Shown: piece after piece, positions 17,574 through 26,079 of the stretch | Layout of the letters: each line of letters starts with the position of its first letter | Position numbering within the stretch: position 1 is the first letter of the stretch | Origin: Carnobacterium sp. CP1 | Lineage (GTDB): Bacteria > Bacillota > Bacilli > Lactobacillales > Carnobacteriaceae | Direction: 5' to 3' | Assembly: GCF_001483965.1 (NCBI RefSeq) | Contig: NZ_CP010796.1 | Coordinates: forward strand, 2,463,501-2,527,500 | DNA: 64,000 nt | Program-made: the position numbers and the translations under genes | The notes under the pieces: model-generated | What the model was told of the DNA's origin: nothing | What the model saw: only the letters and a program-made list of their open reading frames with translations | Database searches by the model: none

Positions 17574-18914
17574 TTGTCAGAACAATACTTAACCGTCACA
17601 GATTTGACGAGATACATTAAACGAAAATTTGAACAAGATCCTTATTTAGGAAGAATCTATCTAACGGGAGAAATTTCAAACTTTAGAAACCGACCGAATG
17701 CGCACCAATACTTTAGTTTAAAAGATGATCGGGCGAAAATCGCCGCTATCATGTTTAAGGGAGCCTATCAAAAATTAAAATTCACACCAGAAGAAGGCAT
17801 GAAGGTACTGGTGATTGGTCGTATTTCTTTATATGAAGCAAGTGGAAATTATCAGATTTATATTGAACATATGGAACCTGATGGTGTGGGAGCGTTGTAC
17901 CAAGCGCTGGAAGAGATGAAACAAAAGTTGAAAAAAGAAGGGCTGTTCGAAGCGCCGAAGCAATTGCTTTCTACTTTCCCCAAAAAAATTGCAATCGTAA
18001 CGAGCCCAACCGGTGCAGTGATACGCGATATTATGACGACCATCAAAAGACGGTATCCAATCGTTCAATTAGTTGTGTTTCCAACGCTTGTTCAAGGCAA
18101 CAAAGCTGCTGATGACATTGTTAAAAGCATTAAAATGGTAGAAGACAAAGGCGATTTTGATACAATGATCGTTGCACGAGGCGGTGGTTCCATTGAAGAT
18201 CTATGGCCATTTAATGAAGAAAAAGTAGCAAGGGCTATTTTCGAAGCTAAAACTCCCGTCATTTCATCTGTTGGCCATGAGACAGATACAACGATTGCTG
18301 ATTTAGTTGCCGATGTACGAGCAGCAACGCCCACTGCAGCGGCTGAATTATCCGTTCCATTGCTGTCAGATGAAATTTTAAAGATCGAACAAATGCGGCT
18401 GCGGTTGATTCAAAGTTACATGCGAAAAATTGAAGTTTTGAGCCAACGCTTAAACCGTAGTCTGGAATCTTATATTTTTAAACAACCTCAGCGGCTTTAT
18501 GAAGGCTATGCTCAAAACCTAGATCTTATTTCAGAACGATTGATCCGTTCACTAGAAGAAAAATTGACTAGTGAAAAACAAGATTTCCGATTGCTGCATT
18601 ACAAGTTGCTGTCCAGCAATCCTCAACAAGTTGTGAAGCAAAAGCAGGTAGACTTACAGCAAATTACTCAACAACTGCAATTAGAAATGGATCGCTTTAT
18701 GAATGATCAAGCTAAACGTTTGGAGCATAGAATGCAATCACTTGACTACTTAAGCCCGTTAAAAATTATGAACCGAGGCTATAGTTATGTGACGAAAGAC
18801 GATAAAGTCCTTAAAGAAGCAAAACAAGTTGAACCAGATGATTTAATCCGCGTTCACTTGCATGAAGGTAGTTTTGAAGCTAAAGTACTGAAAAAAATGG
18901 AGGAACAAACATGA
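17574..18914 (+). CDS. xseA: Exodeoxyribonuclease VII large subunit
   Basis: A 446-residue catalytic subunit of exonuclease VII, which degrades single-stranded DNA from both ends. An N-terminal OB fold (1-100; [14 protein letters not shown] and HQYFSLKDD) is followed by the catalytic core with [27 protein letters not shown] and [27 protein letters not shown]-type motifs. A coiled-coil stalk (about 270-390) follows. TTG start with CAGGAGGG upstream. Its stop overlaps the xseB ATG by 4 bases. Confidence 0.95.
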   Translation: MSEQYLTVTDLTRYIKRKFEQDPYLGRIYLTGEISNFRNRPNAHQYFSLKDDRAKIAAIMFKGAYQKLKFTPEEGMKVLVIGRISLYEASGNYQIYIEHMEPDGVGALYQALEEMKQKLKKEGLFEAPKQLLSTFPKKIAIVTSPTGAVIRDIMTTIKRRYPIVQLVVFPTLVQGNKAADDIVKSIKMVEDKGDFDTMIVARGGGSIEDLWPFNEEKVARAIFEAKTPVISSVGHETDTTIADLVADVRAATPTAAAELSVPLLSDEILKIEQMRLRLIQSYMRKIEVLSQRLNRSLESYIFKQPQRLYEGYAQNLDLISERLIRSLEEKLTSEKQDFRLLHYKLLSSNPQQVVKQKQVDLQQITQQLQLEMDRFMNDQAKRLEHRMQSLDYLSPLKIMNRGYSYVTKDDKVLKEAKQVEPDDLIRVHLHEGSFEAKVLKKMEEQT

Positions 18915-19147
18915 GCGCAAAAGAAAAATTGAAGTTCGAAGAAGCAATGCAGCAATTAGAAGAGATCGTTACCAATCTTGAACGTGGAGATGTACCTTTA
19001 GAAGAGGCTTTAGAGCAATTTCAAAAAGGTGTAGGCTTAAGCAAAATTTGCAAAGAAACGTTGCAAAACGCTGAAAAGACCCTTACTAAGATTGTAGATG
19101 AAAATGGGGAAGAAACCATTTTCGAGAATGAAAACGAAGAAAACTAA
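18911..19147 (+). CDS. xseB: Exodeoxyribonuclease VII small subunit
   Basis: A 78-residue helical partner of XseA that wraps the stalk of the large subunit. Family motif [19 protein letters not shown] (10-28) and [12 protein letters not shown] (31-42). The acidic tail is typical. Translationally coupled to xseA by the ATGA overlap. Confidence 0.94.
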   Translation: MSAKEKLKFEEAMQQLEEIVTNLERGDVPLEEALEQFQKGVGLSKICKETLQNAEKTLTKIVDENGEETIFENENEEN

Positions 19148-19164
19148 GGGAAGTGACAGAGCAA

Positions 19165-20064
19165 ATGGAATTTAGTCTTTTTCAACAAAAGGAAAAACCT
19201 CAAATAGAAGCGGCTTTAGTGAGACATTTAAGCAAGGAAAAAGAGTTTGAAGGAACCCTTTATCAAGCGATGCACTACTCTTTAACAGCTGGCGGTAAAA
19301 GAATACGGCCCTTATTGTTGTTAGCGACGATCCAAACGCTGGGAGGTGAGCTTGAGCAAGGGTACGAAGCAGCTGTAGCGTTAGAATTTATCCATACTTA
19401 TTCTTTGATTCATGACGATTTGCCTGCGATGGATAATGACGATTTGCGCCGCGGAAAACCAACCAATCATGTGGTCTACGGAGAAGATCTGGCTATCTTA
19501 GCAGGTGATGGGTTATTGACTCAAGCATTTGAGCTCCTTGCTGAAAGTCCCGTTTCGGATAAAAAGAAAATTGAATTAGTGCTGGCGTTAGCTAAAGCAG
19601 CTGGGCCAAATGGGATGGTTGCTGGGCAAGTAGCTGATATGGAGGGTGAAGGATCTTCGTTATCTTTAACGGCTTTAAAAGCCGTTCATGAAAAGAAAAC
19701 AGGCGAGTTATTAACGTTTGCGGTTTATGCGGGCAGCGTGATAGCGAACGCACCTATTGAAATCGAGTCTTTTCTCCTCCAGTATTCCACCCATTTCGGC
19801 TTAGCTTTTCAGATTCTTGATGATATTCTTGATGTAACCGGAAATGTTGATGAACTGGGCAAAAACACGGGAATGGATGCTCAGTTAAACAAAAGTACGT
19901 ACCCAGCTTTATTAACATTAGCAGGAGCAAAAGAAGCTCTTGAATACGAAATCAAAGCAGCCAAGAAAAGCTTAGCTGAAATAGAAGCAGTTTTCCTGAA
20001 AAAGGGTAAATCGATTGATACTCAATTGTTATCGGATATGGTTGATTTATTAGCCGTTCGATAA
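19165..20064 (+). CDS. ispA: Farnesyl diphosphate synthase / short-chain polyprenyl synthase
   Basis: A trans-isoprenyl diphosphate synthase of about 299 residues that condenses DMAPP/GPP with IPP to farnesyl diphosphate. First aspartate-rich motif DDLPAMDNDD (about 86-95) with the R-G-K after it, GGKRIRP near the N-terminus, and the second motif DDILD near 220. ATG 19165 is favoured over the in-frame GTG 19153, which sits right against the AAGGGA site. In Bacillus dxs follows ispA; here tlyA follows directly, as in mevalonate-using lactic acid bacteria. Confidence 0.93.
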   Translation: MEFSLFQQKEKPQIEAALVRHLSKEKEFEGTLYQAMHYSLTAGGKRIRPLLLLATIQTLGGELEQGYEAAVALEFIHTYSLIHDDLPAMDNDDLRRGKPTNHVVYGEDLAILAGDGLLTQAFELLAESPVSDKKKIELVLALAKAAGPNGMVAGQVADMEGEGSSLSLTALKAVHEKKTGELLTFAVYAGSVIANAPIEIESFLLQYSTHFGLAFQILDDILDVTGNVDELGKNTGMDAQLNKSTYPALLTLAGAKEALEYEIKAAKKSLAEIEAVFLKKGKSIDTQLLSDMVDLLAVR

Positions 20065-20082
20065 AAAGATTTGGAGGATAAT

Positions 20083-20910
20083 ATGAAAAAAGAGCGAGTA
20101 GACGTTCTTCTTGTGGAGCAAGGGTTATTTGATTCAGTAGAAAAAGCCAAACGAGCAATTATGGCAGGGATTATTTTAACGGATAAAGACGAACGAATTG
20201 ATACAGCTGGAGAGAAGATTCCGGTTACGACACAATTAAAGCGCAAAGGCGAACAGTTGCGTTACGTTAGTCGCGGTGGTTTTAAACTAGAAAAGGCAAT
20301 GGAAGTTTTTAATGTGAGAATCCAAGATAAAATTATGTTGGATATCGGTTCTTCTACAGGAGGATTTACGGATGCTGCTTTGCAACATGGAGCAAAATTG
20401 AGTTATGCATTAGATGTCGGAACCAATCAATTGTCTTGGAAATTACGGCAAGATCCTCGCGTTATTGTAATGGAACAAACAAATTTTAGAAACAGCAAGT
20501 TGACTGATTTTGTTTATGGACAACCTAATTTAGTTTCAATTGATGTTTCGTTTATTTCTTTGCGTGTTATTTTGCCGGTATTAAAAGATATTATTGCTTT
20601 AAAAGGCGATGTCTTAGCTTTGATCAAACCTCAATTTGAAGCAAATCGTACAGATGTAGGCGAAAAAGGGATTGTGCGTGATCCGGAAATCCATCGACAA
20701 GTGTTAACAAAGATGGTTCAATTTGCACTTGATTTGGGATACGATGTTCAAGCAGTGGATTTTTCTCCTATTACTGGAGGACACGGCAATATTGAGTTCT
20801 TAGCTCATTTTGTATGGACTGATAAAAAACATGGGACAATGGCTAGTTCAGTGAATCTTGAACTGGTTTTAATAGATGCTTATAAAGCTTTTAAAACAAC
20901 CAATAAATAA
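20083..20910 (+). CDS. tlyA: TlyA family rRNA 2'-O-methyltransferase
   Basis: A 275-residue protein with an N-terminal S4 RNA-binding domain (1-62; starts RVDVLLVEQGLF) and an FtsJ-type methyltransferase domain. The SAM motif is LDIGSSTGGFTDAALQ (near 85-100), followed by DVGTNQL and a DVSFISL segment. TlyA in mycobacteria methylates 16S and 23S rRNA and confers capreomycin sensitivity; the hemolysin label is historical. TTGGAGGAT lies just before ATG 20083, which decides the start. Same order as yqxC-ahrC-recN in Bacillus. Confidence 0.92.
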   Translation: MKKERVDVLLVEQGLFDSVEKAKRAIMAGIILTDKDERIDTAGEKIPVTTQLKRKGEQLRYVSRGGFKLEKAMEVFNVRIQDKIMLDIGSSTGGFTDAALQHGAKLSYALDVGTNQLSWKLRQDPRVIVMEQTNFRNSKLTDFVYGQPNLVSIDVSFISLRVILPVLKDIIALKGDVLALIKPQFEANRTDVGEKGIVRDPEIHRQVLTKMVQFALDLGYDVQAVDFSPITGGHGNIEFLAHFVWTDKKHGTMASSVNLELVLIDAYKAFKTTNK

Positions 20911-20950
20911 AAAAACAAATTTTGTATAGTTTTATACAAAATTTGTTTTT
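20911..20950 (+). terminator. Strong terminator after tlyA
   Basis: An inverted repeat AAAAACAAATTTTGTATA / TATACAAAATTTGTTTTT with a 4-nt loop, followed by further T residues. It ends the folD-tlyA transcript. Confidence 0.88.
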
Positions 20951-21008
20951 TTATAGGCGATTTTTGGAAATAGCTGGATTCCTGTATACGGTTTTGCTTT
21001 TATATCTG

Positions 21009-21014
21009 TATAAT
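21009..21014 (+). promoter_or_regulatory. -10 element of argR and possible ARG box region
   Basis: TATAAT at 21009-21014, about 60 bp before argR; no clean -35 at 17 bp. A downstream AT-rich stretch near 21038-21058 resembles a degenerate ARG box pair, which would fit autoregulation but is not conclusive. Confidence 0.4.
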
Positions 21015-21074
21015 GTACGGTATGATAAAGAAAATAATGTATATTTATACTGAATATTAAAATGAGGTGAAATG

Positions 21075-21524
21075 ATGAAGAAGAAAGAGCGGCATCGTTT
21101 ATTACAAAATCTGATTCAAGAGCATATTATTGAAAAGCAAGAGGATTTTGTGCGTATTTTAGAAGAGAAGGGGATCGAGGTGACGCAAGCTACTATTTCC
21201 CGCGATATCAAAGAACTTCAGCTGGTAAAAGTTCCTGCTCCAACCGGAGGCTATCGTTATAGTTTGCCCCCAGATGTTCAGCACAATACCTCAAAAAAAT
21301 TAGAGCGTTTATTAAAAGATGCCTTTGTTTCAATCGATGTGCAGGACTATTTTCTTTTGCTTCGGACAATTCCAGGCAATGCTTTTGCTTTGGGTTCTTT
21401 GATCGATCTTTCCGATTTCTCTGAAATATTTGGAACCATATCAGGAGATGACAATGTTTTGATTATCTGTCGTTCTGAAGAACAAGCAAAAAATTTAAAA
21501 AATCATTTTATTAGTTTGATTTAA
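21075..21524 (+). CDS. argR: Arginine repressor ArgR/AhrC
   Basis: A regulator of about 149 residues that binds arginine, hexamerises and controls arginine biosynthesis and catabolism genes. The N-terminal winged helix (1-70) has VTQATISRDIKELQLVKV. The C-terminal domain has the arginine-binding signature GTISGDDNVLIIC (about 123-135). GAGGTGA precedes a double ATG; the second (21075) has the better spacing. Followed by recN as in Bacillus. Confidence 0.95.
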   Translation: MKKKERHRLLQNLIQEHIIEKQEDFVRILEEKGIEVTQATISRDIKELQLVKVPAPTGGYRYSLPPDVQHNTSKKLERLLKDAFVSIDVQDYFLLLRTIPGNAFALGSLIDLSDFSEIFGTISGDDNVLIICRSEEQAKNLKNHFISLI

Positions 21525-21561
21525 TACTAGGCAACGGACAAGTTGATGGGAGTGAAGCAAT

Positions 21562-23274
21562 TTGTTACAAGAATTAACCATTAAAAACTTTGCCATCATT
21601 CATGATTTGAATCTAAGTTTTGAATCGGGTATGACAGTTTTAACAGGGGAAACCGGAGCAGGGAAATCCATTATTATTGATGCAGTCGGCTTATTGGCTG
21701 GTGGACGCGGTTCAAATGAATTCATTCGTCATGGTGAGAGCAAATGTGTCTTGGAAGGGTTGTTTTCAATTGAAGACAATCAACTGACTTATGAGTTGCT
21801 AAATTCTTATGATATTGAAATGGAGGATGGCACCCTTATTATTCAACGAGATATTCATCGCAATGGTAAAAATGTCTGCCGCATCAATGGACGCCTGGTG
21901 AATATTGCGACTTTACGTTTAATAGGAGAAACGATCATTGATATTCATGGTCAAAACGAGCACCAAGAGCTAATGAACCCTGAGCGGCACTTGGCAATGT
22001 TAGATCAATTTGGAGATAAAGAGCTGCACCGGCTTAAAGCCGCTTACGGAACAACCTATGCTGCTTACAAAGAAGTTAAAAAAGCCTATGATAAATGGCA
22101 AAATAGTGAACAAGAATTGGCGCAACGTTTGGATATGCTGCAGTTTCAAGTGAATGATATTGAAATGGCTGAGCTAGGCGATCATGAGGAAGAAGAGTTG
22201 TTGGAAGAAAAAAATCTATTAATGAATTACCAAAAGATCACAGCGGCTTTATCAGGCAGTTATGATGCTTTACAGGGTGAAGAAAACAGCGGGATCGATC
22301 TGATTGGTCAAGCTATGTCCGAAATGAGTTCAATTGAAGACATTGATGGTACGTACAAACTTTTATCAGAAACGATTGCAAATAGTTACTTTCAATTGCA
22401 AGAAGCAGCAAGCGACATCTTAAGAGAAATGGATCAAATGGCTTATGATGAAAATCGGTTAAATGATATTGAAAAACGGTTGGAATTGATTCACCAAATG
22501 AAGCGTAAATATGGAGATTCTATTGCAGAGATCAAATCTTATTATGAAAAAATTGCCGTAGAACTGCTTCAAATCCAAAACCGAGAAGATCACATTAATC
22601 ATTTGATCAAAGAACTGAATACTCTTTCGGAAAAGGTGATTCAGCAAGGCAAAACCTTGACGAAAAAGCGACAAAGCGTTGCAAAACAATTAGAAGCGGC
22701 CATTCATGAACAACTAAAAGAATTATTCATGGAAAAAGTTGTTTTTGAGGTACAATTTTTTAATGGAAAAGCGGAACCAACGTTAGAAACCGCCCGAGAA
22801 ATAGGATTAGATCATGTAGAATTTTATATCGCGACTAATTTAGGAGAACCTTTAAAATCACTAGCTAAAGTGGCCTCTGGGGGAGAATTATCCAGAATGA
22901 TGTTAGCGTTGAAAACTATTTTTTCAAAGTCACAAGGCATTACCAGTATCATTTTTGATGAAGTCGATACGGGTGTCAGCGGGCGTGTGGCACAAGCGAT
23001 TGCAAACAAAATTTATATGGTTGCGATTCATTCGCAAGTTTTATGTATTACCCATTTGCCGCAAGTAGCGGCGATGGCGGATCATCATTTATTTATATCA
23101 AAAACAATAGTAGCTGAACGGACAGAAACACATGTTGAAGCATTGGCAGAACCTCAAAAAGTAGAAGAAGTTGCCAGAATGTTGGCTGGAACTGAAATTA
23201 CAAAGCTAACGCTAGAACATGCAAAAGAACTGCGCGAATTAGCGAAAAATCAAAAAACAAAACAATTAAACTAA
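21562..23274 (+). CDS. recN: DNA repair protein RecN
   Basis: A 570-residue SMC-like ATPase that gathers DNA ends at double-strand breaks. Walker A GETGAGKSI (29-37), two long coiled coils (about 155-365) and the C-terminal ABC part with signature SGGELSRMMLALK, Walker B IIFDEVDTGVSG and CITHLPQVAAMAD. TTG start with GGGAGTGA upstream. Length matches the family. The transcript probably ends at the hairpin at 23478-23515, within the structured element downstream. Confidence 0.95.
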   Translation: MLQELTIKNFAIIHDLNLSFESGMTVLTGETGAGKSIIIDAVGLLAGGRGSNEFIRHGESKCVLEGLFSIEDNQLTYELLNSYDIEMEDGTLIIQRDIHRNGKNVCRINGRLVNIATLRLIGETIIDIHGQNEHQELMNPERHLAMLDQFGDKELHRLKAAYGTTYAAYKEVKKAYDKWQNSEQELAQRLDMLQFQVNDIEMAELGDHEEEELLEEKNLLMNYQKITAALSGSYDALQGEENSGIDLIGQAMSEMSSIEDIDGTYKLLSETIANSYFQLQEAASDILREMDQMAYDENRLNDIEKRLELIHQMKRKYGDSIAEIKSYYEKIAVELLQIQNREDHINHLIKELNTLSEKVIQQGKTLTKKRQSVAKQLEAAIHEQLKELFMEKVVFEVQFFNGKAEPTLETAREIGLDHVEFYIATNLGEPLKSLAKVASGGELSRMMLALKTIFSKSQGITSIIFDEVDTGVSGRVAQAIANKIYMVAIHSQVLCITHLPQVAAMADHHLFISKTIVAERTETHVEALAEPQKVEEVARMLAGTEITKLTLEHAKELRELAKNQKTKQLN

Positions 23275-23280
23275 CTAAAA

Positions 23281-23507
23281 AGGGAGTGAGACAAAAAGCG
23301 TTTAGACCCGAATCTTCTACTTCGCATACCGTATCCCTAAGCAGCTAAAGCTGCAAGGGCTAAGGAAACTGGAACGGATAAGCGCAGTATGGTCACAGAC
23401 CATCGAGCATTATTCGTGAAGTGGACGTCGGGTCTGCTTTTTGGAACACGTTCTAGAATAAATATTCGGATATGCAAAAGAGGTTGGGACTTTTGTCCCA
23501 ACCTCTT
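23281..23507. repeat. Highly structured intergenic element, probable dispersed repeat or RNA
   Basis: About 227 bp without a gene that folds extensively. An outer stem pairs AAAAAGC + AGACCCGA (23293-23299, 23304-23311) with TCGGGTCT + GCTTTTT (23428-23442). Inside lie hairpins GCAGCTAAAGCTGC (23341-23354) and ATGGTC-ACA-GACCAT (23389-23403). The left end GAGTGAGACAAAA is an imperfect inverted copy of the right end TTTTGTCCCAACCTC. The form resembles short dispersed elements seen in genomes of lactic acid bacteria, but a single copy here cannot prove repetition. Confidence 0.55.
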
Positions 23508-23515
23508 ATTTTTGT
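23478..23515 (+). terminator. Terminator hairpin at the end of the element
   Basis: A perfect 13-bp stem AAGAGGTTGGGAC / GTCCCAACCTCTT with a T4 loop, followed by a T-rich tail. It serves recN and possibly the element. Confidence 0.85.
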
Positions 23516-23527
23516 TTTGTGAAAAAA

Positions 23528-23644
23528 TCAGAGTATAGCTAACGCAGAAATGAATGCTGATCCAAGCATGGAAACTAACATTACCCAAACAAAAACTTTA
23601 GTCCATTTCTTGGTTGCAGGCGTCTTTTTATCTTTATTCGCCAT
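23528..23644 (-). CDS. Small single-span membrane protein, DUF4044-like
   Basis: A 38-residue ORF from ATG at 23642-23644 to the stop at 23528-23530. It has a basic N-terminus (ANKDKKTPATKKW) and one hydrophobic helix (about residues 17-37, VFVWVMLVSMLGSAFI). Size and pattern, with a Lys-rich head and a WVMLVSMLGS-like helix, recall the DUF4044 family of tiny Firmicutes membrane proteins. It lies 75 bp downstream of corA on the same strand and may share its transcript. The ribosome site is weak. Function unknown. Confidence 0.6.
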   Translation of the reverse strand: MANKDKKTPATKKWTKVFVWVMLVSMLGSAFISALAIL

Positions 23645-23719
23645 GAGCTGATTCGCCTACTTTCATTACAGATATTTCTTATAGTCTACACTGAAACAGG
23701 TAGCTTTATCAAGTGGTAT

Positions 23720-24676
23720 TTAAAAATAATCATTTTTTTTCAAAAACCAGGTGGTTAGAATACTGATTAAAATAATAATGAGAATCATGATCCAAAAAGC
23801 TCCGGGGGTTTTATCAATAGGTAAGTTGACATTCATCCCCCAAAGTCCTCCGATAATAGTGGGAATGGTTAAAACGATCGTAACAGAAGTTAGAAACTTC
23901 ATGATGTTGTTTAAATTATTAGAAACAACAGATGAGAAAACAGCACTCATCTGTGTTAATAATTGATCGGTTTCTTCGATCATCACTTCAGCTTGACGGT
24001 TTTCTACGATCACATCGTGAAGCAAATTCCGATTTTCAGTGTGTTGAGTAAACAGTTCAATTTCTTTTAAATCATTAAAAATAGGGTGGCTTGCATGAAT
24101 AGAAGTATTAAAATAAACTAAGCTTTTTTGCAATGACATCAAAGCAAAAAGCTGTTCATTTTTAGTTGTGATCGTTAATTGTTGTTCCATAGCTTCTGTT
24201 TTTTTTATGATTTCTTTTAGACAAGAGATGTAATTAAACGAAATCTGCCAAGCAATTTCCAAAGCGAACTGTGCTGGTTTTTTGGTATCGACTGGATAAT
24301 CTGTTTCATTTCGGATTATCTTTTCCATAAAAAAAGGCAGATCTTCAGCAGCGGTGATGATGGTGTTTTCAGTTAAAATAATGCCAAATGGAATCGTTAT
24401 GTATTCGTCATACCCTAATGTATTTGTTACTTTGCAAGGATAGTTAAATATAATCAAATTTGGATCTTCAGCTGGATTCAATCCTAACTTTTCTTGCCGC
24501 GGAACTTCGTCTGGGTCCTGAATACTAGTAAGATAATCTTTTGGAAAGTTAAAGTGTTCAGCTAAATAATCGATTTCTTCAGCTGTAGGTTTAGAAACAT
24601 GTAACCAATCTGTGATTTGTCCTTTTTCAGCTACTACCATGTTACCATCAGCATCAGTATGATAAGATTGGTACAT
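23720..24676 (-). CDS. corA: CorA-family magnesium/divalent cation channel
   Basis: A 318-residue CorA-type channel: a large N-terminal cytoplasmic domain with a long helix (about 150-255) and two C-terminal membrane spans. The signature GMN in LWGMNVNLP (about 282-284) marks the pore entrance. It would form a membrane pentamer carrying Mg2+ or another divalent cation. An AGGAGG site lies correctly before the ATG on the minus strand. The acidic, CorA-like N-terminus begins DADGNMVVAEKG. With riboswitch-controlled mgtA it provides a second Mg2+ route. Confidence 0.92.
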   Translation of the reverse strand: MYQSYHTDADGNMVVAEKGQITDWLHVSKPTAEEIDYLAEHFNFPKDYLTSIQDPDEVPRQEKLGLNPAEDPNLIIFNYPCKVTNTLGYDEYITIPFGIILTENTIITAAEDLPFFMEKIIRNETDYPVDTKKPAQFALEIAWQISFNYISCLKEIIKKTEAMEQQLTITTKNEQLFALMSLQKSLVYFNTSIHASHPIFNDLKEIELFTQHTENRNLLHDVIVENRQAEVMIEETDQLLTQMSAVFSSVVSNNLNNIMKFLTSVTIVLTIPTIIGGLWGMNVNLPIDKTPGAFWIMILIIILISILTTWFLKKNDYF

Positions 24677-24840
24677 AATAATCCTCCTTTGTTGGTGTTC
24701 GACTACAATTATGTATTTTTTATCGAATCATCTATCTTTATCATACACTATTTTGATCAAAAGGAGCTAACAAAGAGCAGGCAGATATGAAAAAAGGCTC
24801 TATATAAGGTTGAGAGCCGAATAGAAAGTAGGAAAAAGAA

Positions 24841-25965
24841 ATGAGAAAGTGGAATGAGAAAAGATTAGTGGAAACGTTTCTTGAATTGGTTCGAATTGAT
24901 TCAGAAACGCGATCAGAACAAGCTATCCAAGCTTTTTTGAAAGAACAATTCACAGCCTTAGGACTAACCGTAGCAGAAGATCAAACAATGGAAGAAACGG
25001 GTTTTGGTGCAAATAACTTAATTTGCACATTAGAAGGTGCAACAGACATCACGCCGTTTTTCTTTTCAAGTCATATGGACACGGTTACGCCAGGTAAGGG
25101 AATTAAGCCTATTATCAAAGATGATATTATTTATTCAGATGAAACAACTATTTTGGGGGCAGACGATAAGGCCGGTCTAGCTATTATGTTAGAATTGATT
25201 AGAACACTCCAAGAAAACCACGTTAAACACGGGACCATAGAGTTTATCATCACTGTTGGAGAAGAAAGCGGCTTAGTAGGAGCAAAAGCGTTTGATGTAA
25301 CACCGATGGTAGCAAATCTGGGTTTTGTATTGGATACAGGTGGCCCTGTGGGCAGCATTACTATCGGCAGTCCAACACAATACCGAATCAAAGCTTTGAT
25401 TCAAGGTATTTCTGCTCATGCAGGGTTAGAACCTGAAAAAGGGTTGTCTGCTGTTCAAATTGCTGCTGAAGCTATTCGTCAAATGCAATTAGGTCGTATC
25501 GATAAAGAAACGACAGCAAATATTGGATTGATTTCTGGAGGAACAGCGACTAACGTGGTCATGGAACGACTAGAGGTCGTGGCTGAAGCTCGGTCTTTGT
25601 CTAAAGAGGCATGTGTTGCTCAAGTTCAACATATGAAAGAAACATTTGAACGAGTTGCAAAAGAAATGGGTGGAAAAGCCATTGTGATAACAGAAAAAAA
25701 ATATGACGGTTACCGCTTTGACGAATCGACCGAAGTTGTGCAAATGGCCGCTAAAGCTATTTCAACTATTGGCAGAACACCGAGTTATGAGATGAGCGGT
25801 GGAGGCAGCGACGCTAATATTTTTAATGGAAAAGGCAAACAAACAACTAATTTAGCCATTGGCTACGAAAAAATACACACGGTTAAAGAATACCTTCCAA
25901 TTAAAGAATTACTGAAGGGATTAGAAATGGCCTATGCACTAGTTGTCGGCATGGCCAACAAATAA
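24841..25965 (+). CDS. M20 family peptidase T-like zinc peptidase (YqjE-like)
   Basis: A 374-residue M20/M25/M40 metallopeptidase of the PepT-like branch. Metal and catalytic motifs: SSHMDTV (His, Asp), LGADDKAG (bridging Asp), GEESGLVG (catalytic Glu pair), VLDTGG (Asp) and the C-terminal His in HTVKEY. A dimerisation lid occupies about 185-290. Probably an aminotripeptidase or related peptidase of the cytosol. It precedes the 6-phosphogluconate dehydrogenase gene; yqjE and yqjI are close in Bacillus too. The ribosome site (GTAGGAAAAAG) is moderate. Confidence 0.88.
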   Translation: MRKWNEKRLVETFLELVRIDSETRSEQAIQAFLKEQFTALGLTVAEDQTMEETGFGANNLICTLEGATDITPFFFSSHMDTVTPGKGIKPIIKDDIIYSDETTILGADDKAGLAIMLELIRTLQENHVKHGTIEFIITVGEESGLVGAKAFDVTPMVANLGFVLDTGGPVGSITIGSPTQYRIKALIQGISAHAGLEPEKGLSAVQIAAEAIRQMQLGRIDKETTANIGLISGGTATNVVMERLEVVAEARSLSKEACVAQVQHMKETFERVAKEMGGKAIVITEKKYDGYRFDESTEVVQMAAKAISTIGRTPSYEMSGGGSDANIFNGKGKQTTNLAIGYEKIHTVKEYLPIKELLKGLEMAYALVVGMANK

Positions 25966-26079
25966 GAGTTATGAAGCATTCCTTCCTTTTAATTTCAGCT
26001 TTTTTTTGGTAGGATAGTAAAGATAGAAGAAATAAAAAAATGGAAAATAAAATGAAGTTTCGAGGGGGAGAGTTTACGA

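Noticed and set aside
24796-24818. GGCTCT...AGAGCC hairpin before the PepT-like gene
   Set aside because: A six-base stem with no T run and no clear function; too little to call.
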